Below, piece after piece: positions 36,775 through 45,546 of a stretch of DNA of 64,000 bases. The stretch is taken from the NCBI GenBank assembly GCA_020441005.1, contig JAGRNA010000015.1:1-64000 (forward strand), written 5' to 3'. Source of the stretch: Leptospiraceae bacterium. GTDB taxonomy: Bacteria; Spirochaetota; Leptospiria; Leptospirales; Leptonemataceae. Within the stretch, counting starts at the first letter, position 1, and each line of letters begins with the position of its first letter. The position numbers and the translations under genes are program-made. Below the pieces are notes generated by a model, which saw only the letters and a program-made list of their open reading frames with translations, made no database searches and was not told where the DNA came from.

Positions 36775-38493
36775 TCAAAACATTTTTTCCAGATTATACA
36801 TGCGCTTCTTCTGTCCGGGTTTCTGCTCCAGCTCAAAATCATCGTTGGCCCGGGGAGTGCTTTGCTGAACGAACTGGTTCCAGACCGCTTCAGGAAAACT
36901 CATGGAATAGGTAAATTCAATCTGGCGCACAGCGCCAGGTCCCGGCTCGATTTTCCATTTTATAATCCCATTCTGATCCGGTTTCGCTTCCGGATTGGCC
37001 CCTCCAAAGGTTGTGGCAATATTCGGATCAGCCGCAATGGGATAGCGATCATAAACGACGATAGTCTGCTTTTGACTCGAGAAATTGGCCAGCTCAATCT
37101 GCCAGGTATTGACTACCTGCACGCTTTTTGAAAACACACCGGTCCCGGCCACTTCACCACGCAGTAATTTGCGCTTCAGACGTAATCGCTGGTCGACGCC
37201 CATGTCCACCGGAAAGCTTTCTCCGTTTGCAATCTGCCGGTTCAGACGACTTTGACCGATATAGTTTGCATCCAGATAAATTCCCATCTCACCGGCAAAA
37301 ATGGGCATACCGCTGGTATTTTTGAGATTGGCCCGGATATAAACAAAACTGGACAGCGCCGGGATGGCCACATGGGTGAGCGAACCTTGCAACTGGCTGC
37401 GCTGTAACTCGATTTCATGAGCAGCACCATCGCTCTGGATGCTCTCGATTGTCTTGAGTGTGTACTGGAAACTGGAGGCTTCCGTTGCTGCAACCGCTGT
37501 CGTCTGCGAGTCTGTGTCGCGTTCCATGTTGCCGAGTTCGTTTTTTTGCTGCTCGCGCTGCATATTACCCCCCAGACTGCTGGAAACAACCCGCCAGGGT
37601 TGTAGAATTCCAGGACTTGTCCCGGCGGCTGGCCTGGCAGCCGAAAGCGTGATTTGCACATTTTCCCAGTTCTCGCCACTAGCCTGTCGAATACGCGCCC
37701 GGGCAACCAGATCAAAAGATGACTTGTCGGTTACTCCGCGCAAATCGTAGAAGCTTTGCCAATGGACATCGCTCACCTGATAACGCAGCCGAATACTCAC
37801 CCTGGCTCCCGGTTTACTTGCATAGACCACTTTGACTTGCAAAGGGGCGTAGCGGCGCGTTTGTTGCATTTGTTCCCAAAGAGTACGGGCCCGCAGCTCT
37901 TTAGCGCTAATTTTCTTTAGTTCATCTGTCTGGCTGCCCAGCCGCACCTGATAGGCCTCGCGCTCCTGCTCGATAAATGTGAGGGCTTCCCGCCAACTAG
38001 TAATATTGATGGCGCCGGTCTGCAGTTGCAACTGCACCTTTTGGGCGCTCAGCTGAGTGAATTGCTCCAGCATTTTTATTTGGTGGCCCGTTGTTTCGAT
38101 TTGAAACTGCAGCTTTCTTTTTTGGTCCTGCAAGGACTGCCAGTTGCGCAGCAAGGGATGATCCTCCGCCTCAGCGGCTGCCGCAAGCGGGATCACAGCC
38201 ACGCTCTGAATCACAGCCGATGTGCTGGCAGCGGAAATACTGTCCTTGATGATGCGATAAGGCAGCCCGGTAAAAATGATACTACCATTCTGTCTGCCCG
38301 AATCCGCTTGCGCCAGGCGCTCCACAATCGCCCGGTCGGAATACAGGGTCACAGCGGTGATTTTACCTGTCAGTACCTGCTGCTTGTCACCGTTCGTAGT
38401 AACTGGCGCTTGCGCCGATACGGCAACCGCAGCAATGAGCCCGACTAGAAACAAGAATACAAGTCGCAGTCCGCGGTTCCTGGTAGCACACAT
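36775..38493 (-). CDS. MuiA/DUF4139-family protein
   Basis: The family holds the mucoidy inhibitor A proteins, whose biochemistry is unknown. The 572-residue protein starts at the ATG at 38493 with a signal peptide (LRLVFLFLVGLIAAVAVSAQA). Next is a DUF4140-like N-terminal part (ITAVTLYSDRAIVERLAQ), a long coiled coil (residues about 110-200: QDQKRKLQFQIETTG), then the DUF4139 beta domain (VSIRLRYQVSDVHWQSFYDLR; TLSAARPAAG). The order is that of the family. TATAAA 6 bases upstream of the ATG suggests a leaderless transcript. The upstream GTG at 38511 would place the promoter inside the gene. Confidence 0.85.
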   Translation of the reverse strand: MCATRNRGLRLVFLFLVGLIAAVAVSAQAPVTTNGDKQQVLTGKITAVTLYSDRAIVERLAQADSGRQNGSIIFTGLPYRIIKDSISAASTSAVIQSVAVIPLAAAAEAEDHPLLRNWQSLQDQKRKLQFQIETTGHQIKMLEQFTQLSAQKVQLQLQTGAINITSWREALTFIEQEREAYQVRLGSQTDELKKISAKELRARTLWEQMQQTRRYAPLQVKVVYASKPGARVSIRLRYQVSDVHWQSFYDLRGVTDKSSFDLVARARIRQASGENWENVQITLSAARPAAGTSPGILQPWRVVSSSLGGNMQREQQKNELGNMERDTDSQTTAVAATEASSFQYTLKTIESIQSDGAAHEIELQRSQLQGSLTHVAIPALSSFVYIRANLKNTSGMPIFAGEMGIYLDANYIGQSRLNRQIANGESFPVDMGVDQRLRLKRKLLRGEVAGTGVFSKSVQVVNTWQIELANFSSQKQTIVVYDRYPIAADPNIATTFGGANPEAKPDQNGIIKWKIEPGPGAVRQIEFTYSMSFPEAVWNQFVQQSTPRANDDFELEQKPGQKKRMYNLEKMF

Positions 38494-38499
38494 AGCCTG

Positions 38500-38527
38500 T
38501 TTATAGCACACCGGGCCATGCTTGCAA
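38500..38527 (-). promoter_or_regulatory. Candidate promoter of the MuiA-family gene
   Basis: On the minus strand TTGCAA (38522-38527), a 16-base spacer and TATAAA (38500-38505) form a sigma70-like promoter. The ATG at 38493 begins 6 bases after the -10 box, so the mRNA would start at or next to it. The -35 box matches TTGACA at four of six positions. Confidence 0.35.
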
Positions 38528-38577
38528 TCAATTTGTTTGGCTTTTTAAATTCGAAAGGTTATGGGAATTCCAGATCA

Positions 38578-38698
38578 GGGCGCCCCGCTGCGCTACAGCG
38601 TCGGGTGCTCCGGCTAGCTCGCTCCGCTGATCGCTCACAGACACGCGGTTCCTGAGCTTCGTCGAAGGATCCCCCCAGGCGCGACTATTGGGGGCATC
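38578..38698. repeat. REP-like intergenic element with hairpin
   Basis: A GC-rich patch in the gap between the GMC and MuiA genes. It contains CCTGAGCTTCGTCGAAGG (38651-38668), a variant of the CCTTCGAC-AAGCTCAGG-type intergenic repeat seen in many genomes, preceded by CGCTGCGCTACAGCGTCGG. An imperfect stem GATCCCCCCA (38668-38677) / TGGGGGCATC (38689-38698) follows. The hairpin lies about 20 bases after the GMC stop and may end its transcript, although no T-tract follows. Confidence 0.5.
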
Positions 38699-38717
38699 CT
38701 TACCAGGGAGTTGGCGA

Positions 38718-40502
38718 TCAGGTCGCGGCCTTGCGAGTCCGTTTTTTAACCGCTCGTTGGGCCGCTTTTTTTGTAGCGCCGGCCGTTTTCTTTTTGCCCA
38801 CGCGCGGACCGGTCAGTTTTTGCCTGGCCACGACATTCAGGATCCGGGTCACTTTCCATTTTTTTTCAAACTGGAAGTGCGCCGCTTCGCCCGATGCTCT
38901 GGGCGGCACCTGGGCCATGGTATGCTCGCTAAAGGCAGTGATCGACAAACTGGGATTGACACCCGGGTTTGCCGGAATCATCGAACCATCGCAGATCCAC
39001 ATATTTTCATAACCAAAGACGCGGCCCTGGGGATCAATGACCCCTTCTGCGCGGCTTTTGCCGAAACAGGCGCCTCCCAGAATATGAGCGGTGGTGGGCA
39101 CATCCAACAGGACTTCATTATAAGCGCTTTTGGGCGTACCCTTGATTTTGGTAGCTAACAAGCGCGCGAATTGATTGGCGACCGGAATAAAGGTCGGGAT
39201 CTTATCGCTGCCGCTGCCTTCCGCTGAGCTGAGGGTTTTTTTGAACGGAAAAATCCAGCGGCGTTGCCGCACCAGACGCATACTGTTATCCAGGGTTTGC
39301 ATCACCAGCAAAATGATGCTGCGCCGCGCAAATCCGAAGGGCAACAAGGTCCGCAGAAACTGAACAGGATGAAAACAGATATTGATCAAAAATCGCAAGG
39401 GCCGTGGCAAGGAACCGCCGCCGTCCGTCATCAAAGTGGTCAGCAAATCCATCGCGTCCGATCCCTCGGAATAACGTACGGGCTCAATATGCGTATGCTC
39501 ATCCGGATGCACGCTGGAGGTTATGGCCACCCCTTTGGAAAAGTTGTGCTGTTTTTCGGTCGACGTTACCCCGACGATCGACTCGCTATTGGTTCGCACG
39601 ACATCGCCCAATCGATCCGACAGACCCGGCAAGCGACCCTGTTCCTTGAGACGCAGCAGCAATCCGACTGTGCCCAGCACCCCGGCCGAAAGCACAATGG
39701 ATTTCGCGCGCCAGGTCTTTTGCTTTCCGCCAAACCAGCCCGTGGGGCTATTGCTGATGATCTGATAGCCATGCTCTCCGTTCTGCCCCTCGGGGATGAT
39801 GTCAATCACGCGGTTTTCCGGGAAGATTTGCACGCCAAGCTTTTCGGCAAAATGTAAATAGTTTTTATCCAGCGTATTTTTGGAGTCAAAGCGACATCCA
39901 ACCATGCAACCGCCGCAATGATTGCAGCCCGTTCGCAACGGACCTTCCCCGCCAAAATAGGGATCGCTTTGGCTATCATCCTGATTGAAATACACGCCCA
40001 CCGGTGTGACGCGATAGCTGGAACCAAAACCCATGTCCTGGGCGGTCTCCTGCATTAGATGGTCAACCTCCCACTCATGCGGATTGGTGGTAACGCCGAG
40101 CATCTTTTCAGCCAGGCCGTAATAGGGCGCCAGACTGGCCTTTGTGCCGACAGCCGCAACGCCGGGGTGTGAATAGAACTTGTCCAGCGGTCTATAGAGC
40201 GTATTGGCATACACCAGGCTGCCGCCGCCGACTCCCGAACCGCTCAAAATCAGGACATGCTTCAATAAATTGAGGCGTTGAATCCCGTAACAGAAAATAC
40301 CGGGCATCCATAGAAAGCGATTGATCTTCCAGTTGGTCGCCGGGAAATCGCTGGAGCGCCAGCGCTTGCCGGATTCCAGCACAGCCACCTTGTATCCCTT
40401 TTGCGCCAGGCGCAAAGCGGACACACTACCCCCGAATCCGGAACCGATGATCACAAAATCGAATTCAGTCTCAGCGGCAGCGTCTGTTTTTGGATCTGTC
40501 AT
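38718..40502 (-). CDS. GMC-family FAD oxidoreductase (cholesterol-oxidase-like) with a basic tail
   Basis: A 594-residue flavoprotein. The N-terminal Rossmann motif is VIIGSGFGGSVSALRLAQKG, then GSGVGGGSLVYANTLY (substrate/FAD loop), a four-Cys cluster GCNHCGGCMVGC that may bind metal, and the GMC C-terminal motif with MWICDGSMIPANPGVNPSLS, which includes the FAD-binding Asn-Pro. Closest in form to cholesterol or alcohol oxidases. The ATG at 40502 directly precedes the FAD domain. The last 27 residues are Lys/Arg/Ala-rich (KKAAQRAVKKRTRKAAT), like histone H1 tails, which is unusual for the family. It diverges from purB. Confidence 0.87.
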   Translation of the reverse strand: MTDPKTDAAAETEFDFVIIGSGFGGSVSALRLAQKGYKVAVLESGKRWRSSDFPATNWKINRFLWMPGIFCYGIQRLNLLKHVLILSGSGVGGGSLVYANTLYRPLDKFYSHPGVAAVGTKASLAPYYGLAEKMLGVTTNPHEWEVDHLMQETAQDMGFGSSYRVTPVGVYFNQDDSQSDPYFGGEGPLRTGCNHCGGCMVGCRFDSKNTLDKNYLHFAEKLGVQIFPENRVIDIIPEGQNGEHGYQIISNSPTGWFGGKQKTWRAKSIVLSAGVLGTVGLLLRLKEQGRLPGLSDRLGDVVRTNSESIVGVTSTEKQHNFSKGVAITSSVHPDEHTHIEPVRYSEGSDAMDLLTTLMTDGGGSLPRPLRFLINICFHPVQFLRTLLPFGFARRSIILLVMQTLDNSMRLVRQRRWIFPFKKTLSSAEGSGSDKIPTFIPVANQFARLLATKIKGTPKSAYNEVLLDVPTTAHILGGACFGKSRAEGVIDPQGRVFGYENMWICDGSMIPANPGVNPSLSITAFSEHTMAQVPPRASGEAAHFQFEKKWKVTRILNVVARQKLTGPRVGKKKTAGATKKAAQRAVKKRTRKAAT

Positions 40503-40711
40503 TGGATAGACTTGCCAGACACTCAGGCCAAGGCAAGCAGTTTTAACCTTGCCCGGATGAGGTGTCCACTCCGCAAAGCAGCGCGGTATCCTTACAGCAG
40601 GCAGCAATCGGCTCGGCTTTGGTTTTGCAAAGCCAGGAATCCCGTCCCTGGTGGGGAATTGCGGTCGTAGCAAGCAAAATTACGGTTTGCATTGCCGTCT
40701 AATTCAGTTTT

Positions 40712-40717
40712 TATAAT
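40712..40717 (+). promoter_or_regulatory. -10 box of purB
   Basis: A consensus TATAAT lies 30 bases upstream of the purB ATG, placing transcription start near 40724. The upstream sequence has no convincing -35 box at a normal distance (TTGCCG at 40692 is 14 bases away, TTTGCA at 40685 is 21). No PUR-box-like operator was recognised. Confidence 0.5.
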
Positions 40718-40747
40718 CTGGTCATCCAACCCCACCAAGGCCCTCTG

Positions 40748-42061
40748 ATGATCCCGCGCTACTCCAATCCCGAAATCGAGCAAATATGGACGCTTGAAAA
40801 CAAGTTTCGGCTTTGGCTCGATATTGAAATTGCTGTTTGTGAAGCCTGGCACCGGCGCGGTGTGATCCCGGCGGCCGACCTGGCCAACATCAAGGCCAAA
40901 GCCGACTTTCAGGTGGACCGGATCCTGGCAATTGAGAGCGAGGTGCATCATGATGTGATTGCCTTTCTAACGAATGTCAAAGAGAACATCGGCGAATCTG
41001 GCCGCTATGTGCATTACGGACTGACCAGCTCGGACATTGGCGACACTGCGCTGTGTTTACAACTCAAACAGAGCGCGGCAATCCTGCTAAATCGGCTGGA
41101 CTCGCTAATCGCCGTGGCTCGCAAACAGGCTCTGGTATACAAGGATCAGGTGATGATCGGTCGGACCCACGGCATACATGGCGAGCCGACGACCCTGGGA
41201 ATGAAATTCGCTCATTTTTATGCCGAGATGCAGCGTAACCGGGAACGATTACTGGCGGCTACGCGCGATATTGCTGTCGGCGCATTGTCGGGCGCTGTAG
41301 GCACATTTTCCAATATCGATCCCGATCTGGAAGAAGAGGTCTGTCAAGCCCTGGGCCTGGAACCTGATCTGATCACCACCCAGGTGATTAACCGCGACCG
41401 ACACGCGGCTTTTTTGGCTGTGTTGGGCATCATTGCCGGCGGTCTGGATCGCATGGCGCAAGAGATCCGTCTCTTGCAAAAGTCAGAAAGCCGCGAAGTC
41501 GAAGAACCCTTCATGAAGGGCCAAAAGGGCTCCAGTGCCATGCCGCATAAACGCAATCCGGTGATTTGCGAGCGCATCTGCGGTTTGGCGCGTGTCATTC
41601 AAGGCAACGTACTAACCGGCTATCGGGATATGGCGCTGTGGCATGAACGCGACATTTCCCACAGCGGCGCGGAACGGGTTATCCTGCCGGATAGCACCAT
41701 CGCCCTGGAGTATATCATGACCAAAATGGTTTTCGTGCTGGAAAACCTGCATGTCTATCCGCGTAATATGCAGAAGGGCATTAAAACCACCCGTGGATTG
41801 ATTTTTTCGCAACGGCTGCTGTTAAAACTGATCGAGAAGGGACTGCAACGCGAGGAAGCCTACGCGATCGTCCAGGAATGCAGCATGCAGGTCTGGGCAA
41901 ATGACGAGCTGCATTTGAAAGCGGTCATCCAGGATCGTCCGGAGATACAATCCCTGCTGGAACCAACAGAGATCGAGGCCGTATTCACTCTGGATTACTA
42001 TACACGCAACATTGACAAAATTTTTCAGCGCCTGGGATTGCTTGCCAACGGATCAAGGTAG
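40748..42061 (+). CDS. purB: Adenylosuccinate lyase
   Basis: PurB catalyses two fumarate-releasing steps in purine synthesis. The 437-residue protein has TSSDIGDTA near 96, RTHGIHGEPTTLG near 143, and the signature SSAMPHKRNPVIC near 258 with the catalytic Ser. It is of the Bacillus type (about 430 residues). The next gene starts 10 bases downstream, and purD is nearby at 45547 in the same direction, but the intervening genes on the opposite strand make a common operon impossible. Confidence 0.97.
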   Translation: MIPRYSNPEIEQIWTLENKFRLWLDIEIAVCEAWHRRGVIPAADLANIKAKADFQVDRILAIESEVHHDVIAFLTNVKENIGESGRYVHYGLTSSDIGDTALCLQLKQSAAILLNRLDSLIAVARKQALVYKDQVMIGRTHGIHGEPTTLGMKFAHFYAEMQRNRERLLAATRDIAVGALSGAVGTFSNIDPDLEEEVCQALGLEPDLITTQVINRDRHAAFLAVLGIIAGGLDRMAQEIRLLQKSESREVEEPFMKGQKGSSAMPHKRNPVICERICGLARVIQGNVLTGYRDMALWHERDISHSGAERVILPDSTIALEYIMTKMVFVLENLHVYPRNMQKGIKTTRGLIFSQRLLLKLIEKGLQREEAYAIVQECSMQVWANDELHLKAVIQDRPEIQSLLEPTEIEAVFTLDYYTRNIDKIFQRLGLLANGSR

Positions 42062-42070
42062 TCGAACACT

Positions 42071-43333
42071 ATGCGCTCAAGAAAAAATGCTGCCTGGTTG
42101 CAATGGTTGAACCTTTCCGCGTTGACCCTGCTGCCCTTATTGCTAAACATTTTTTTATTTTTTGTATTTCGTTTTACGAATGAGAACCTTTTCAGCGACC
42201 GGGTCCTGGAGTTAATGGAAGAAAATCGCAAGGATATCGTGTTTTTTTTGCAAGTGTCGGCCTTCTTTATCCCGGTCTTTTACAACACCTGGTTTAGTCG
42301 CTACTATAGTATGCGTATGGGTTCCCTGGAAGCGGGCGGCATTATCATGGTCGCCTGGCTGATTGGAATCGAGCTGGACATGCTGCATTTGTTTTTCCTG
42401 GGAGTCATGCCGACCGACTTTTTTATCCTGCGCTCCGCCCAGGCTGCCGGCTTTGGCGCCGTGGCTTTTGTCCTCAGCGCCGGACTGGTTGCCAGCTTGA
42501 ACACATTCTCGCTGCCATTGCCCCGCGTGCCGGATTCGCTGCTGCGCTTCCGCATTCTGTTTTACCTGGCGGGGGCCTTGCTGCTGTTTGTGCAATTCTT
42601 TCCTTTGAGCCAGCTGGCCACCGAGGCACACGCCTTTACCTGGTACATCCTCGCAATCCTTGGCGCCATATTGACGCTATACGCGATGGAGTTAATGTTT
42701 CAATCCAATCGACCCCGGTATCAATCTATCAAAAACAGCGATGACGCCACCGTTTTGCAGAAGCTAAAGCATAGTATGCATAACCTGCGCAGCGATGCCC
42801 TGAGCATTCGCGAAACCTGGCATAGTGCAGAGGGCAGTCCGGCAATGGAATTGATGGCCGCGCTCGATCAAATGCTATTGGCCACCGAAGGCCTGCAGAA
42901 TCAACTACAGCACCAACAAACCTGGCTGGCCAGGGTCCATCCGCAGCGCTCCCAAAAAGGCTTGTGTATCCTTGCGTCGGCAACCGACCTGAGCGCCTTG
43001 CAGCAGATCTTCCAGCAATTGGACTGTCAACTGGACTGGTTAGCGCAACCCGGGGATTTGCACATCTACCTGCGCTTGCAACATTATGAAATTATATTAT
43101 TTGATGTGGAACAAATCGACGATCCCATAGAATTTGTGCAACATTGTCGCACTGCTGCCGAGCGCAGCTGCCTGATTGGTTGCACGCGCGAACCGCTGGC
43201 GAACCTGCACGCTCTCAAGGCCGCCGGTATGGACGCTATCCTGGAACTGCCGTTAATCAAGGCTGATGTGGAGCAATGCCTGGCAGAGTTTTGTCCCGGA
43301 ATTACAGGTGGTGGCGAATCGTTTTCAGGCTGA
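42071..43333 (+). CDS. Membrane protein with a C-terminal degenerate receiver domain
   Basis: Residues 1-210 hold six or seven hydrophobic helices (for example IVFFLQVSAFFIPVF, ILFYLAGALLLFVQFF) typical of an integral sensor. A helical linker (residues 215-290) leads to a receiver-like fold: GLCILASATDLSALQQIF, then IILFDVEQIDD with the phospho-acceptor Asp position, SCLIGCTREP, and DAILELPLIKADVEQ, where the usual KP Lys is replaced by LIK. The acidic pocket Asp pair (first strand) is missing, so phosphorylation is doubtful. I know no named family. It follows purB by 10 bases and its end overlaps a convergent cNMP-binding gene by 32 bases. Confidence 0.6.
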   Translation: MRSRKNAAWLQWLNLSALTLLPLLLNIFLFFVFRFTNENLFSDRVLELMEENRKDIVFFLQVSAFFIPVFYNTWFSRYYSMRMGSLEAGGIIMVAWLIGIELDMLHLFFLGVMPTDFFILRSAQAAGFGAVAFVLSAGLVASLNTFSLPLPRVPDSLLRFRILFYLAGALLLFVQFFPLSQLATEAHAFTWYILAILGAILTLYAMELMFQSNRPRYQSIKNSDDATVLQKLKHSMHNLRSDALSIRETWHSAEGSPAMELMAALDQMLLATEGLQNQLQHQQTWLARVHPQRSQKGLCILASATDLSALQQIFQQLDCQLDWLAQPGDLHIYLRLQHYEIILFDVEQIDDPIEFVQHCRTAAERSCLIGCTREPLANLHALKAAGMDAILELPLIKADVEQCLAEFCPGITGGGESFSG

Positions 43334-43769
43334 TCAGGCTGGCCGTTACCTTGCGCAGGCGCGCAGCCAGAAAATGGGATATGGATTCATAGAAGCTGGC
43401 TGCCAGAGATTTGTTGTTATGCAAGACTTCACGCAATTCCGTGTAGCTGATTTCATACAGGTCGCAGCGCTCCCGGGCGACTGCTGTTAAATCCCGCCGG
43501 GCTTCATCCAGAAAGGGAAGCTCGCCAAAATGGGCGCCATTGCCAATGACCACAATTTCCTCGTGGTCACCCTCTTCGTTTTTCTTGGTCATCTGGATGG
43601 TGCCAAGCTCTACAACGAAGAATGAAGATGCTTCATCGCCCTCGTAAAACACGCGTTGACCGGCGCTGAAATCATGTCGCCTGGCAATCCGGGCAATCAA
43701 AGCCAGGTCTTCGTCCGAGAAACCTTGAAATAAATAGATATTTTTTAGAAGATCGCGCAGCTTTTCCAC
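43302..43769 (-). CDS. Small cyclic-nucleotide-binding-domain protein
   Basis: A 155-residue protein consisting only of a CRP/CNB domain with a helical C-terminus. The phosphate-binding cassette is FGELPFLDEARRDLTAV, with Glu and Arg in place, so cAMP or cGMP binding is plausible. There is no DNA-binding helix-turn-helix. Such single-domain proteins work as sensors by protein contact. It lies downstream of the ABC-F gene (gap 41 bases), and its 3' end overlaps the convergent membrane/receiver gene. A large adenylate cyclase is encoded elsewhere in the window. Confidence 0.8.
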   Translation of the reverse strand: MEKLRDLLKNIYLFQGFSDEDLALIARIARRHDFSAGQRVFYEGDEASSFFVVELGTIQMTKKNEEGDHEEIVVIGNGAHFGELPFLDEARRDLTAVARERCDLYEISYTELREVLHNNKSLAASFYESISHFLAARLRKVTASLISLKTIRHHL

Positions 43770-43810
43770 ACAACCTTTCTTTCAGGCCGACCCAGGCTTT
43801 CAATTACTTT

Positions 43811-45409
43811 TCAACCAACCTGGGCTGCTTCCCGCATTTCCAGGTAAGCGTCGTAGGACATCAAGCGATCATCCATTCCATCCGGTTTTATCTCTATTAT
43901 GCGATTGGTGACCGTTTGCATCAATTGGTGGTCGAAGGAAGTGAATATGATGCCGCCGGTGTACTCCTCCATGCCCTGGTTGAGCGATGTGATGGTCTCG
44001 AGGTCCAGGTGGTTGGTGGGCTCGTCCAAAATCAAAACATTGGCTGCCGAAAGCATCATTCGCGATAGCAAGCAGCGCACCTTTTCACCGCCGGAAAGCA
44101 CCCGCGCCGATTTGAGACCCTCTTCCCCGGAAAACAGCATGCGGCCCAAAAATCCGCGGATAAAGCTCTCTTCATTGTCCGGTGAATACTGCCTCAGCCA
44201 GTCGATCAGATTCAGGTCCGTGTTAAAAAACTGATCATGATCCTTTGGAAAAAAGCTGGTGGTAATTGTGCTACCCCAGGTAACGGTCCCGGTGCTCGGT
44301 TCCAGTTCGCCGGCCAGAATTTGCATCAAGGCACTCAGGGCTTGCGGGTTTGGTCCCGTCAGACCGATCTTGTCGGTCTTGTTCATGCGGAAACTTATAT
44401 TGGAAAAAAGCAGCTCGTCTCCCGCCTGGTAGCTCAGGTTTTCCACGCTGAGCACGTTATCGCCCGCCTCGCGCTCCGGCTTAAAATTAATATACGGATA
44501 GCGCCGACTGGAAGGCTTTAAATCCTCCACCTGGATCTTGTCTAGCAACTTCTTGCGCGAAGTCGCCTGTTTGGACTTGGACGCGTTGGCGCTAAAACGC
44601 TGCACAAACTCCTTCAATTCCTTGATTTTATCTTCCTTCTTCTTATTTTCATCCTTGCGTTGCTTGAGCATCAACTGGCTGGATAAATACCAAAAATCGT
44701 AGTTGCCGACGAACATGGTCATTTTGGAAAAATCAATGTCTACGATATGCGTACAAACGGTGTTTAGAAAATGACGGTCGTGCGAGACCACAATCACAGT
44801 CTTTTTGAATTCGAGTAAAAAATCCTCGAGCCAGGTTATGGAATGCACATCGAGGTGGTTCGTGGGCTCATCCAGTATCAGAATATCGGGATCGCCAAAC
44901 AGGGCCTGGGCCAACAAGACCCGTACCTTGACCGAATCTTCAAGTTCCTTTAGTAATTGACCGTGATGCTTTTCCTTGATTCCCAGGCCTTCCAGCAAAG
45001 CCGCCGCATTGGATTCCGCCTCCCAGCCGCCCATCTCGCCAAATTCTTCCTCCAGCTCCGAGGCGCGCACGCCGTCCTCGTCTGAAAAATCTGGCTTCTC
45101 GTAGATCGCATTTTTTTCCTGCATCACATCATAGAGCCGGCGATAGCCCATGATGACCGTATCCAGCACTGTATGTTCATCGAATTCAAAGTGGTTCTGT
45201 TTGAGCACGGCCAGGCGTTCATTCTCGGAAATCAGCACCTCTCCGGTGTGCGAGTCTTCCTCGCCGCTTAAAATACGCAGGAAGGTGGACTTGCCAGATC
45301 CGTTAGCGCCGATGATCCCATAGCAATTGCCAGGGGTGAATTTTATATTCACATCCTCGAAAAGAATCCGCTTGCCATAACGCAGTGTAAGTCCCTGGGT
45401 GCTGATCAT
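43811..45409 (-). CDS. ABC-F family ATPase (YbiT/YkpA type)
   Basis: ABC-F proteins act on the ribosome. This 532-residue protein has two ATPase halves joined by a charged linker (KQRKDENKKKEDKIKELKEF). The first Walker A is complete (GIIGANGSGKST) and its Walker B is ILDEPTNHLD, but its signature reads LEDSV in place of LSGGQ. In the second half the P-loop is replaced (GPNPQALSAL); LSGGEKVRCLL and ILDEPTNHLDLE are intact. A degenerate second P-loop also occurs in the YkpA-like subgroup, which shares the FPKDHDQFF segment. The ATG at 45409 is chosen; the TTG at 45460 only adds a non-conserved start. Confidence 0.88.
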   Translation of the reverse strand: MISTQGLTLRYGKRILFEDVNIKFTPGNCYGIIGANGSGKSTFLRILSGEEDSHTGEVLISENERLAVLKQNHFEFDEHTVLDTVIMGYRRLYDVMQEKNAIYEKPDFSDEDGVRASELEEEFGEMGGWEAESNAAALLEGLGIKEKHHGQLLKELEDSVKVRVLLAQALFGDPDILILDEPTNHLDVHSITWLEDFLLEFKKTVIVVSHDRHFLNTVCTHIVDIDFSKMTMFVGNYDFWYLSSQLMLKQRKDENKKKEDKIKELKEFVQRFSANASKSKQATSRKKLLDKIQVEDLKPSSRRYPYINFKPEREAGDNVLSVENLSYQAGDELLFSNISFRMNKTDKIGLTGPNPQALSALMQILAGELEPSTGTVTWGSTITTSFFPKDHDQFFNTDLNLIDWLRQYSPDNEESFIRGFLGRMLFSGEEGLKSARVLSGGEKVRCLLSRMMLSAANVLILDEPTNHLDLETITSLNQGMEEYTGGIIFTSFDHQLMQTVTNRIIEIKPDGMDDRLMSYDAYLEMREAAQVG

Positions 45410-45546
45410 AGATGCCACATTTCGTATATAGGCTGTCGCGTCCAGTCTGTCATGGATCAAGACAACTCAGCCCTGGTACCTGAAGACCGGGTGGCCCTGG
45501 CAATTATTTTCTTTGCGCCAGGATCCGGCCGAAGACTTTGGAAGGC

